64,000 nucleotides of DNA from JAQBQZ01 sp964554765 (GCA_964554765.1 CAZKPS010000001.1:62001-126000), one strand, 5' to 3'; numbered from the stretch's first letter, positions 51,595-59,195 are shown. Program-made: numbers and translations. The notes: a model not told the origin generated them from the letters alone.

Positions 51595-53051
51595 TTATTT
51601 TTGTCAGCTTGTATGATCGTCTTTGCGAATCTATCCACCAAAAAAGCAGCTCGTTCTTCTATCTCGTGAGAAGATTTAGCGATGCTATATGGAAAAATAA
51701 ATTTGAAAAGTCTCGGCACATTTTTTTCAATTGGTTTATTTATTTGTGGCACAGTATCAACAATCAAAAAATCATTTTTATCTTTCAAATCTTTAAGTGT
51801 TATTCCAGGACCTTTATACATAAGCGAGTCGATCTCTTTCATATAATTATAAATACCAGCAACAATTGGTAGCCGTAACGCAGTAATTTCTTTTGGAGAA
51901 AAACTGACATGGGAAAAACCAGAGTGTTGTTTTAGATTTCTATTCACCTCCACAAAATCAAATTCAACATCAATGTCCAAGTGGCTCGCAAGATGGAAGA
52001 ATTCAAGTGGTGGTATTTTCTTATGAATCATTGAAAGGGAGTGGAGAAGTAGTGATCCAGTAAATCGAGGATTACATTCAATAGCAAATATTTCTTTTTT
52101 GTTCTTATCATACAAAAAATCGACTCCAAATACCCCTTTATACCCCAATTTCTCTAGATGACCTCCTACGAGCTCAATTACTCTTTTTGCATCTTCCTCA
52201 GTATCCGGTGACCAATTAGTAAACTCTAAATCATTACCAAAAAAAATTCCATTTTTAGGAACACCCTGGAGAGATTCTGGGACATCAACAAATTGCAGTT
52301 GCAGTGGTCCAGACAGCACCCCTTTTTTTGTGATACATCCAAGCATTGATGTAGAATAACCCTCAATAAACTCTGTAACAACCAATTCTTCAAAATCCCC
52401 GCTTTTGTTTAGACCCGAAATACAACTACTAAAATCACTCTCATCGTGTATAAAAAATGTACCTTCATTACCCCCAGTTTCCTTGTCCCCTCTTTGAATA
52501 ACAAACGATCCATTAAACTCAGAAAATAGCTCACTAAAACTTTTACCAAAAAAAATCTCCTTTTTGTAAATAGTAGACTTGGCGGTTTTGATTCCCAAAT
52601 CCTTTAATAAATTTCTAAAATTACTTTTATACTTAACATCGTTGCAAAGATAGGGACTGTTACCAATAAAAGGGATATTTAAATGATTGAGATCGTCAAC
52701 CAATCCTTCGGTCATTGTATAAAACATAAGATGCGTCCCTTTGGGCTGGGAAGTATAAAATCTCTGAAAAGCTTCAGATTTGACTAAAAAGCCGGTTCCA
52801 TGGACTCGACTCGCAAGTCCTGGATTTTTGTCTTCGAGAGTATAAATATCGAAATACTTTTCCAAAAGATCTACATCGCTTGATCTTTTTACCGAATAAA
52901 TAGAATAATTATCGAGAAAAAGTGAAGGAATAATTCGTGTATAAGGAGCAACCCCAACAGAAAGGATTCTTGTCTCATTCATTTTTTTAATTACTTCTTC
53001 AATATTTGAGATTAAAGATTTCCATTCCAAAAAGTTAATTTTTTTATTCAT
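51591..53051 (-). CDS. ATP-grasp ligase-like protein
   Basis: 486 residues from ATG 53051 (MNKKINFLEWK). ATP-grasp core at about 140-340: PFIGNSPYLCNDVKYKSNF, GGNEGTFFI as the glycine loop, LVVTEFIEGYSTSM, GVFGVDFLYD, and AIECNPRFTGS with the metal-binding Glu and Asn. Family members join a carboxylate to an amine or thiol by an acyl phosphate. The substrate is unknown. It is first of the operon ATP-grasp / hydrolase / RNHCP, which may make and process a small peptide-like compound. Confidence 0.85.
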   Translation of the reverse strand: MNKKINFLEWKSLISNIEEVIKKMNETRILSVGVAPYTRIIPSLFLDNYSIYSVKRSSDVDLLEKYFDIYTLEDKNPGLASRVHGTGFLVKSEAFQRFYTSQPKGTHLMFYTMTEGLVDDLNHLNIPFIGNSPYLCNDVKYKSNFRNLLKDLGIKTAKSTIYKKEIFFGKSFSELFSEFNGSFVIQRGDKETGGNEGTFFIHDESDFSSCISGLNKSGDFEELVVTEFIEGYSTSMLGCITKKGVLSGPLQLQFVDVPESLQGVPKNGIFFGNDLEFTNWSPDTEEDAKRVIELVGGHLEKLGYKGVFGVDFLYDKNKKEIFAIECNPRFTGSLLLHSLSMIHKKIPPLEFFHLASHLDIDVEFDFVEVNRNLKQHSGFSHVSFSPKEITALRLPIVAGIYNYMKEIDSLMYKGPGITLKDLKDKNDFLIVDTVPQINKPIEKNVPRLFKFIFPYSIAKSSHEIEERAAFLVDRFAKTIIQADKNK

Positions 53052-53074
53052 TGCAATAAAATTATACATTAAAA

Positions 53075-53106
53075 AAGCGAGGGTGTCCTTTCGGTCACCC
53101 TCGCTT
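53075..53106 (-). terminator. Terminator of the 53118 gene
   Basis: GCGAGGGTG / CACCCTCGC stem followed on the minus strand by six T. Confidence 0.85.
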
Positions 53107-53117
53107 CGTATTCATCA

Positions 53118-54227
53118 CTATTCGATTCCTTTCATACCAAGCGGTGCAATGTAAGCCTCCGAGTCAAAACGGAGTTTGCTGACCTTGTGTTTACCCGACT
53201 CTATCTTAGAGGCGAAGGAGACGGGTTGACCCGGCTCCAGAATAGGGAATTCATCTCCCTTGCAGAGTTGACGACCTTGCGGATCAACAATCTGCTTGAA
53301 ATGAACGAAGTGGAGATTACCATCGTTGCCGATCACGTTGCCGTAACCACAAAGAAGGTTATACCATGCCACCTGGCCCACCATTGCGCACCCGTTAGCA
53401 ACCGCTTCTGGTGTCGCCTCGAGATGATTTGAGATTGGGAACCATCCCGCCACTTCACAGTCACTCAATCGTGCCGAGCGATTATTGGTGACAGCGTATT
53501 CCACAAGCTGAGCAAACATGCCGGGGAAGATCTTGGCATAATCTGCACCCGGATAAGCATCGTCCGAACGAGTCGGGATGATCGTACTGCAAACACCGGA
53601 GTACCAATGGGATGTGACACCCATCTGCTTCGCCAGAGCTTCACGAGTACGAACCACTTGACCTTGGTAGATACTCTGCACGCCGGCATAAAAGTAACCA
53701 TTGCGAGTAATGAGACTCACTTGTACTTGATGGAACTCTCCAGAAGGCTTCAAGAAAACCAAATCCACATTGTCTTGCCCTCGCACCCGAGTATGGGGAC
53801 GATAATCTTTCCAGGCAACAGGTACGACGAGCGAAGGTACGGGGTCAGCCGTAACATCACTCATCTTACCTTCTTTGAAATGAAAGATTTTGACCCCATT
53901 TTCAGCGAGCCGATAAATGTGGAGCACGATATCCTTGACCTGACCTGAACCCTCGCCAGTGTAGTTGAGCCTTGCTAGGCGATGAGTGACGCTGCCAGTT
54001 TCTTCCTCCGAGAACTGAGCACTTGACCGATTTGTTCCGATGCGGAGGCTACCGAAGCCCTTCGAGGAAATTTTGAGTTCCCCTTCTTCGAAAGCCCATA
54101 GCTGGGAGTTTCTTTTCAGAAGTTCAGTTGGCAACGGTTTTTTTGCGAGAGCGTAAGCCTCACAAAGAACGTCGAACAGGGGGGTGACAAGTTGATTGCC
54201 ACCTGTAGCGGATGTGGTAGTAAGCAT
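53118..54227 (-). CDS. Orphan protein of unknown function, compositionally foreign
   Basis: 369 residues from ATG 54227 (MLTTTSATGGNQLVTP); a TTG at 54284 is less likely. Soluble, mixed alpha/beta; segments such as KIMLTTTS, LAKQMGVTSHWYSGVCSTIIP and AMVGQVAWYNLLCGYG do not match a family I know. Base composition and codon use (many CTG, GGC, GCC-type codons) differ strongly from neighbours. A near-consensus promoter lies upstream and a terminator downstream, so it is a self-contained cargo-like gene. Confidence 0.6.
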   Translation of the reverse strand: MLTTTSATGGNQLVTPLFDVLCEAYALAKKPLPTELLKRNSQLWAFEEGELKISSKGFGSLRIGTNRSSAQFSEEETGSVTHRLARLNYTGEGSGQVKDIVLHIYRLAENGVKIFHFKEGKMSDVTADPVPSLVVPVAWKDYRPHTRVRGQDNVDLVFLKPSGEFHQVQVSLITRNGYFYAGVQSIYQGQVVRTREALAKQMGVTSHWYSGVCSTIIPTRSDDAYPGADYAKIFPGMFAQLVEYAVTNNRSARLSDCEVAGWFPISNHLEATPEAVANGCAMVGQVAWYNLLCGYGNVIGNDGNLHFVHFKQIVDPQGRQLCKGDEFPILEPGQPVSFASKIESGKHKVSKLRFDSEAYIAPLGMKGIE

Positions 54228-54353
54228 GATCTTAAGATTGGGTCGTTGTCTTGTTTTTGTTGCGGAGCAACCATTGAAAATCAAGAAGATTTCCCATGGT
54301 TACTTCGCACCAAAATATCGAATTAAGTGATTTCAAAGTTCAATCCTGTTACA

Positions 54354-54382
54354 ATTATATACTGAATTTGACAAAAAGTCAA
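54354..54382 (-). promoter_or_regulatory. Promoter of the 53118 gene
   Basis: Minus strand TTGACT (54382-54377), 17-nt spacer, TATAAT (54359-54354). Confidence 0.6.
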
Positions 54383-54443
54383 CATAATGTCAGCAACAAA
54401 ATTACCCTTATTTGAAAGGGTGTTTGTCACTCTGGCCATAAAA

Positions 54444-55487
54444 TTAGAACTTCGACTTCAGCCCCTCCACTACTAAATCCACCACCTTATTATATGGAAT
54501 CATTGTCGGAGTAATATCTGTAGTAGTAAGCGACCCATTAAATGCAGAATCCTTTGTATGAAAAAGATACCATGGTATATCATCTATTGCCCCTTCGCCG
54601 CCTAAGATATTTTTGTCTTTAATCTTTATCTCTCCCCACCTATAGAACTGCTCGGCCATTCGTAGAAGAATAATTGAGTTCGTAAGATCAAGCCCTCTCT
54701 TTTGATAGGTGAATATTGCCACGTTACCTCGACTACTAAATTGAATTATGAGTTGAGCTCTTTTGGAACGGAATGCTTTATTGATTTCTTCGTTATCTGA
54801 CGTCACTACTGCCATATCTATCGGTTGTCCGTCACTCCCAATAAATCTTTCTTTCACTGCACCATCGAATTCCCTAAGCGCAGATTGATATTGATCGTCT
54901 TGGTACTTTCTTGCTTTCACAATCATATCCTTCCAAAATCCCAAATCTTCACTTTTTAATTCTTCAAGAATCCCCTCTGTACCCGCTACGGTAAATGGAC
55001 ATATCTCTCCCCTCTCAAGGAAAAATCTGATGTGGGCCATATATGCAATTTCTGCCCAACGATATATTTTTTCAGAATCTAGTTTGAAACAAGAATGTAA
55101 AAACTTGATACCAATAGATAGTGAGTCCTTATCTTTTGCAGGTGCAAGATCTTCTTCTTTAATAATATTTAAAATTCCTTGCAGCTCTGGTTTATTTTCT
55201 ATCCCGAGATATTTTGCAACGAGAGTTGCACACACTTCCCCACTCTCTCTTTCTTTGTCCGCAGTCGCATGCTCGTCAAAAGGCCCACCACCTACACCAA
55301 GAAATACAGTGTCCGGAAAATCCAAGTATGTTTTATTATTTGGCAATTTCCCTGCACCAAGAAACTCTACTTTTGCAGTGGAGACACCTGGAAGCTTTTC
55401 TTCCCCTTCGGGGAATTTTTTAAGCAACATCAAAGCCACCAGTTCATCTGCGTGCGGTCGGTTATGTGTGATGATTTTGGTGATCAT
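54444..55487 (-). CDS. MYG1/DHH-like putative metal-dependent hydrolase
   Basis: 347 residues. The N-terminal THNRPHADELVALMLL (about 7-22) resembles the H..FHxDE motif of the MYG1/UPF0160 and DHH superfamily, and VGGGPFDEHAT (about 66-76) stands where the DHH/DHHQ metal motif is expected. The rest is helical with IIQFSSRGNVAIF in the C-terminal part. Nuclease or phosphoesterase activity is possible; the motif match is partial. Confidence 0.6.
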   Translation of the reverse strand: MITKIITHNRPHADELVALMLLKKFPEGEEKLPGVSTAKVEFLGAGKLPNNKTYLDFPDTVFLGVGGGPFDEHATADKERESGEVCATLVAKYLGIENKPELQGILNIIKEEDLAPAKDKDSLSIGIKFLHSCFKLDSEKIYRWAEIAYMAHIRFFLERGEICPFTVAGTEGILEELKSEDLGFWKDMIVKARKYQDDQYQSALREFDGAVKERFIGSDGQPIDMAVVTSDNEEINKAFRSKRAQLIIQFSSRGNVAIFTYQKRGLDLTNSIILLRMAEQFYRWGEIKIKDKNILGGEGAIDDIPWYLFHTKDSAFNGSLTTTDITPTMIPYNKVVDLVVEGLKSKF

Positions 55488-55577
55488 AAGATATGCTGAT
55501 CTCTTACAATGATTCTAAAATAGAATCCGTGGACCGAATCCCTACGGGCCACAGATGTATAACATACATCTGTCTCA

Positions 55578-55750
55578 AATTAGTTTTTAATCAATTTCTC
55601 ATTTTTACATTTAATCTGCGATTTCGGGACGCCGGGATTTGAACCCGGACTGAATGCTCCCAAAGCATTTATGCTACCGTTACACCACGTCCCGTTAAAA
55701 GATTAAATGTAAAAATAAAAACTTGATGAAATTGTCAAAAAACTAATTAT
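55578..55750. repeat. Long inverted repeat enclosing tRNA-Pro
   Basis: Exact 17-bp arms 55601-55617 and 55700-55716 flank the tRNA, and the pairing continues outward imperfectly (AATTAGTTTTT near 55580 with AAAAAACTAATT near 55738). The precursor RNA would hold the tRNA at the end of a long helix. Confidence 0.7.
55624..55694 (-). tRNA. tRNA-Pro (anticodon TGG)
   Basis: Minus strand: acceptor CGGGACG / CGTCCCG, D-arm GTAACGGTAGCA, anticodon stem AATGC / GCATT with loop TTTGGGA, T-arm CCGGG-TTCAAAT-CCCGG, discriminator A. CCA is not encoded. Confidence 0.95.
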
Positions 55751-55831
55751 CGCCCCAAAGCACTTACTGCCGAGTCACCACCACTCCGTTATCGGTAGAT
55801 ATTATCACAAAATCCAAAAATATCTAGACAC

Positions 55832-56566
55832 CTACTCACTTTTCTCCCAGAGCATCTTCCAAACCGATCTGAGACTCTCGGCAATTGATTGATTTTTGAT
55901 GATGATTCCCATCTCGTCTTTAGTTGAAAGCATCGCCACTTTATCGTCGAAGATCATAATTTCATTATTTATCCTGTGGTTTTCTGGTATCAGACGCACC
56001 TCTCTCAAAACTTCCTCCCCTTCTCTCTTATCCTGTTCCCCCACTTCACCACCTGGAGCGAATCCTCGAACCCTAATCCCCTTCTTAACCCTCTGCCTTA
56101 CATAATTATCTACATACTCCCCACCAAAATACTCCTTCACCTCTTTGGAATTTGTAAAAGTCAAAATCTCTCCCTTTGATAATAAACTTTCTTCATAGAT
56201 TTGCTTAAGACCCTCCCTTGTACTGACAGTTGTGATTCTTGGCCTTTTCTCATTATTTTTATTTTTGACCAAGTCAACTAGACTCTCCTCGAGTATCCCG
56301 AGCCCCTCTTTATGTTTCTTTATCAGAATCTGAGGATTGAGCGCCCCAAAGTACATAACACCCTTCATCTTAAACCCTGACACAATACCTCTACTCGAAA
56401 GGCGCTTCAGGACCTCAAAATTAGTAATCCGATTTAGCTTTGATTCTCTAGCAATCTGACTATTTGTTGCCGAACCGAGCCCAAGGAGTGCTAAATAAAC
56501 CGCCGCCTCGTTCTCCGAGAATCCTAATCCACCAAGTTCTTTCCTGATATCAATCTGCATATTCAA
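55832..56566 (-). CDS. TrmB-type transcriptional regulator 6
   Basis: 244 residues. HTH at about 8-68 (LGFSENEAAVYLALLGLGSAT...SKLNRITNFEVLKRLSSRGIV) and an effector region from about 115 (REGLKQIYEESLLSKGEILTF) to RSVWKMLW. Divergent from the small membrane protein gene at 56721 across 154 bp. Confidence 0.9.
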   Translation of the reverse strand: MNMQIDIRKELGGLGFSENEAAVYLALLGLGSATNSQIARESKLNRITNFEVLKRLSSRGIVSGFKMKGVMYFGALNPQILIKKHKEGLGILEESLVDLVKNKNNEKRPRITTVSTREGLKQIYEESLLSKGEILTFTNSKEVKEYFGGEYVDNYVRQRVKKGIRVRGFAPGGEVGEQDKREGEEVLREVRLIPENHRINNEIMIFDDKVAMLSTKDEMGIIIKNQSIAESLRSVWKMLWEKSE

Positions 56567-56694
56567 ATTCTTGTTTTTGACTTATAATCTTTGACTATCC
56601 TTTAGTTGTAATATTTTTCTACAGTAAATTAATTATATATTATATTGTATATTAGTCAATTTTAAGTATTTTCGTAATATAAATTTACAATTAT

Positions 56695-56710
56695 GTTTTC
56701 ACGTGTAACA
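56695..56710. promoter_or_regulatory. parS-like site 1
   Basis: GTTTTCACGTGTAACA contains the exact CACGTG centre of parS (TGTTTCACGTGAAACA). Confidence 0.45.
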
Positions 56711-56720
56711 CTGAAGCTCT

Positions 56721-57056
56721 ATGAATGCGTTCTTTTACATTAGCCTGTACATGCTTTCGATTTACTCCATCTTTCGAAACTTTGTGTCCGCCAGACATAA
56801 ATTTAAGGTGCAGATAGCTGGGGTGCGATTAATTGATTTTACCAAGACAGAACAGATGCATGTCGATCAAATTGGCTACTGTCAGCGATTCAGCACTGGA
56901 TCCGACCCCTCCCGAGACAGATATGAGGTATGGCAGGAGCTTCTACCTTACTTCAGGAAAGCGATGCTCAACTTCATACTCAATACAACCATTGATATGG
57001 TGGTTTACACGCTTGTATTTAAAATACTAATTTCGGTCATTGAATATGTCTCGTGA
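56721..57056 (+). CDS. Small membrane orphan protein paired with regulator 6
   Basis: 111 residues. Hydrophobic segments at about 3-18 and 83-105, with a hydrophilic, charged middle. No family is recognised. TGA stop. It has its own terminator and is divergent from regulator 6. Confidence 0.5.
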   Translation: MNAFFYISLYMLSIYSIFRNFVSARHKFKVQIAGVRLIDFTKTEQMHVDQIGYCQRFSTGSDPSRDRYEVWQELLPYFRKAMLNFILNTTIDMVVYTLVFKILISVIEYVS

Positions 57057-57066
57057 GTCACCCTTC

Positions 57067-57095
57067 ACCCACATGTCCAGCATGTGGGTTTTTTA
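57067..57095 (+). terminator. Terminator of the 56721 gene
   Basis: ACCCACATG / CATGTGGGT stem followed by six T; it abuts the yraN stop. Confidence 0.8.
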
Positions 57096-57512
57096 ATTCC
57101 CAGATTCCAGGATTTGATTCTCCAAAACTCTTACTTCAGCTTTTTTATTGACTTGGTCAATATAGATGGTTATCACATCAAACTGCCAGCTTTTCACATG
57201 AAACACTGATATATAGACCTGGATAACGCGAGCTAGTTTCTTTAACTTAGTGCTATGTAGATTATCTTCCGGTCTAATGTTTTCACCCGAGCGACTTCCT
57301 ACGGAACTTGAAACGGGCATGTGTGAACCGTATTTGATTTCACATGAAACACTTTTGACCTCTATAAAGTGAGTTTTATCACCTTTTTCACAAACAATGT
57401 CTATTTCCCCATATGGTTTCCAATAATTCCTATGTAATATCTCGTACCCTTTGCCTATCAGGTATTTTTCTACCAAATCCTCCCCTAGTCTACCAATTTT
57501 GTTACCTATCAA
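57093..57512 (-). CDS. yraN: YraN/UPF0102 endonuclease-like protein
   Basis: 139 residues. Restriction-endonuclease-like fold: GRLGEDLVEKYLIGKGYEIL, NYWKPYGEIDIVCE and HFIEVKSV give the usual E...GEID...EVK pattern. It overlaps the NUDIX gene by 11 bp. Two parS-like sites lie inside it (57190-57205, 57337-57352), so the coding sequence may be constrained by ParB binding. Confidence 0.92.
   Translation of the reverse strand: MIGNKIGRLGEDLVEKYLIGKGYEILHRNYWKPYGEIDIVCEKGDKTHFIEVKSVSCEIKYGSHMPVSSSVGSRSGENIRPEDNLHSTKLKKLARVIQVYISVFHVKSWQFDVITIYIDQVNKKAEVRVLENQILESGN
57190..57205. promoter_or_regulatory. parS-like site 2
   Basis: CTTTTCACATGAAACA, 13 of 16 matches to TGTTTCACGTGAAACA. Confidence 0.5.
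57337..57352. promoter_or_regulatory. parS-like site 3
   Basis: GATTTCACATGAAACA, 13 of 16 matches to the parS consensus. Confidence 0.5.
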
Positions 57513-57960
57513 GTGTTTTACTTATAATTTCTCTTATAAGAGACATCTTAGACTTGTCGTTTACTACCGCACGTATATAACTCTCACTATCGTTAATCTT
57601 TGTTAGAAATTCTATGGGCACCCACTTAAACTCAGTATGTTCGTCACTCAGCTTCACCCTGTTACCCAAACTAGTTTCATATGAAACATAAGTAAGACGG
57701 ATAACCCTGATCTCAGGCTTTATAATGTCCTGTGCAGCAACAATTGCTAGTATTTTAGGATTTAAACCAGTCTCCTCTTTGATTTCTCTCTTTAGGTTAT
57801 CCTCAAGAGTGGATTTAGGATCTATCCTCCCTCCTGGAATATCCCACAAATTTTCAACATTTGGATATTTAACGGGGTTTCGCTTAATGACTAGGATATT
57901 GCCCTCTCTGTTGAAAATAAGTGCCTTTACCCCTACCTGAAGTGGATTTGATTGTTTCAT
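57502..57960 (-). CDS. NUDIX hydrolase
   Basis: 152 residues. The Nudix box GGRIDPKSTLEDNLKREI continuing KEETGL (about 44-67) has all acidic metal ligands. Substrate unknown; the family cleaves nucleoside diphosphate-X compounds. Its ATG (57960) lies inside parS-like site 5, and site 4 is inside the gene. Confidence 0.95.
   Translation of the reverse strand: MKQSNPLQVGVKALIFNREGNILVIKRNPVKYPNVENLWDIPGGRIDPKSTLEDNLKREIKEETGLNPKILAIVAAQDIIKPEIRVIRLTYVSYETSLGNRVKLSDEHTEFKWVPIEFLTKINDSESYIRAVVNDKSKMSLIREIISKTLDR
57673..57688. promoter_or_regulatory. parS-like site 4
   Basis: AGTTTCATATGAAACA, a symmetric variant, 13 of 16 matches to parS. Confidence 0.45.
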
Positions 57961-57968
57961 GTGAAATA
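57953..57968. promoter_or_regulatory. parS-like site 5
   Basis: TGTTTCATGTGAAATA, 14 of 16 matches to parS, over the start codon of the NUDIX gene. Confidence 0.55.
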
Positions 57969-58371
57969 TTATACCTCCAAACTAGCTAGCATGTAATGTT
58001 GATAAGTCTAAGATCTATCCTTTGTGCCTGAGCATAGCTCCTGTTCCACATGAAATGTGCAAGAGAATAAACCACAGTACCCACATGGCACGGAGCCGTA
58101 TATTCCAGGGTTTTCATGTGTAACGAAATTTAGAGTGTTTCTTATGAAACGTTTTGTGGGTAAAACCCATAAAGTACACTAAATTCTGATTATATCCATA
58201 CAAAATAAGGGTATTCTAGAAAAGTCCGATAAAATAGTTGTCTTTTATAGATTTGTCTTATACACATATCCACCGAGTTATCCACAGTTTGTTGATAAAT
58301 ATGGGTGATTTCTGGGGAGAAAGAGAGGAAAAGGACAGGACGGATTAGGTCCTGTAGGTCTCAACAACTAG
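57969..58371. other. Gene-free origin-like region
   Basis: No supported ORF. It contains weaker parS-like sequences at 58042-58057 (TGTTCCACATGAAATG) and 58136-58151 (TGTTTCTTATGAAACG), a perfect DnaA box TTATCCACA at 58278-58286 with a weak second box just before it, AT-rich sequence TTGTTGATAAATATG after it, and a hairpin CAGGAC / GTCCTG near 58335-58353. It is a candidate for replication or segregation control. Confidence 0.5.
58278..58286 (+). promoter_or_regulatory. DnaA box
   Basis: TTATCCACA, perfect match to the bacterial consensus. Confidence 0.6.
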
Positions 58372-58482
58372 GGGAGAAAATCGGTCACAAGTTGTCCGTT
58401 TGCCGTCGCGAACAGACACTCGCAACTCCGGCTCGTCCGTTTTGTGTGCTCACAAAACATGACTGCGTCCTTCGATTCTCCC
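58372..58482. repeat. Foldback element G1 near tRNA-Gly(GCC)
   Basis: Starts GGGGAGAAAATCGGTCACAA and ends TCCTTCGATTCTCCC; the ends copy the T-arm of the adjacent tRNA-Gly and can pair. Interior has CTCCGGCTCG, the hairpin GTTTTGTG / CACAAAAC and GACTGCG. Same block order as G2 at 48587-48701. Confidence 0.6.
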
Positions 58483-58508
58483 ACGCAAAGTGCGTTTGGC
58501 ATTTTGCT

Positions 58509-58575
58509 TACTCGCACAAAAATAGCAAAAACCTGGGTCAAATTGACCTAGGTTTTTGCTATTTTTGTGCGAGTA
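58509..58575. repeat. 67-nt trailer palindrome of tRNA-Gly(GCC)
   Basis: 33-nt arms 58509-58541 and 58543-58575, one mismatch, one-base loop. The right arm includes the last 8 bases of the tRNA, so the palindrome carries a second inverted copy of the 3' acceptor strand. Confidence 0.8.
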
Positions 58576-58638
58576 GGGAGAATCGAACTCCCGTCTCATC
58601 CTTGGCAAGGACGTGTTCTACCACTAAACCATACCCGC
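58568..58638 (-). tRNA. tRNA-Gly (anticodon GCC)
   Basis: Minus strand: acceptor GCGGGTA / TACTCGC (one G-T pair), D-arm GTTTAGTGGTAGA, anticodon stem CGTCC / GGATG with loop TTGCCAA, T-arm GGGAG-TTCGATT-CTCCC, discriminator A. CCA is not encoded. Confidence 0.95.
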
Positions 58639-58697
58639 TTTATTTGAAGTAGTATATAGGAAAATGTGAAAAAGGGAAGGGGGAAGTGGAAGAAAAC

Positions 58698-58798
58698 GCT
58701 GGGTAGGAATCTCGAACCTTACAGGTTCAGTACACCTTTTGGTGATTTTGTTTCCTTAATCAATCACAAAATCAACTCAAAAGGTTCTCGAATCCAGC
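58698..58798. repeat. Foldback unit A
   Basis: Outer arms GCTGGGTAGGAATCTCGAA and TTCTCGAATCCAGC (imperfect). Contains hairpin GAACC-TTACA-GGTTC (58714-58728) followed by AGTACACC, then a second long AT-rich hairpin. Confidence 0.6.
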
Positions 58799-58894
58799 AG
58801 CGGAAGGAACTCGGTCGTTACACGACCAGTATCCTGATTGGAAATTTTATTTCGCAAGCTTATAAAATTTGCTCAATCGGGCTTCGAGTCCTGC
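58797..58894. repeat. Foldback unit B
   Basis: Starts GCAGCGGAAGGAACTC, ends TTCGAGTCCTGC. Contains hairpin GGTCG-TTACA-CGACC (58813-58827) followed by AGTATCC, then CTGATTG / CAATCGG enclosing AAATTTTAT / ATAAAATTT. Confidence 0.6.
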
Positions 58895-58898
58895 ACCG

Positions 58899-58992
58899 GC
58901 AGGAACTCTCGGCTTACAGCCGCAGTACAGGTTTCCCATTTTCTCGGATGAGTACATCCTCAAAAATATGGGAGAACCTTTTCGAGTCCTGC
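58899..58992. repeat. Foldback unit C
   Basis: Starts GCAGGAACTC, ends GAGTCCTGC. Contains hairpin CGGC-TTACA-GCCG (58910-58922) followed by CAGTACAGG, then hairpin AGGTTTCCCAT / ATGGGAGAACCT. Nearest to tRNA-Arg, whose T-arm ends TTCGAGTCCTGC. Confidence 0.6.
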
Positions 58993-59013
58993 ACGCAAGC
59001 GCCCCGCGCTTGC

Positions 59014-59074
59014 TCGGGTGCACAAAATAGAAAAACCGCCCCATAAAAGGCGGTTTTCTATTTTGTGCACCCGG
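59014..59074. repeat. Trailer hairpin of tRNA-Arg
   Basis: GGGTGCACAAAATAG / CTATTTTGTGCACCC with inner ACCGCC / GGCGGT. As for the tRNA-Gly genes, the right arm runs into the tRNA 3' acceptor strand. Confidence 0.75.
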
Positions 59075-59137
59075 CAGGACTCGAACCTACAAAAACGGTT
59101 CCGAAGACCGTTGTGATATCCATTTCACCACGGGTGC
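59066..59137 (-). tRNA. tRNA-Arg (anticodon TCG)
   Basis: Minus strand: acceptor GCACCCG / CGGGTGC, D-arm GTGAAATGGATATCAC, anticodon stem ACGGT / ACCGT with loop CTTCGGA, T-arm GTAGG-TTCGAGT-CCTGC, discriminator A. It reads CGA, an abundant codon here. CCA is not encoded. Confidence 0.95.
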
Positions 59138-59195
59138 GTAGTAAGTACTATACATCAAATTATGAAAAAGTAAAAATATAATGTAGAATTAAGGT

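Noticed and set aside
58305..58652. ORF of 115 codons across the tRNA-Gly(GCC) region
   Set aside because: It runs through the foldback element, the trailer palindrome and the tRNA gene itself; the composition follows those structures, not a protein.
58698..58992. Hammerhead or other known self-cleaving ribozyme, or integron attC array
   Set aside because: The CUGANGA and GAAA hammerhead cores and the attC GTTRRRY/RYYYAAC core sites are missing; no known class fits by eye.
58666..59046. ORF of 126 codons (and one on the other strand) over the tandem units
   Set aside because: It is explained by the repeated T-arm-like sequences and hairpins; no protein-like pattern.
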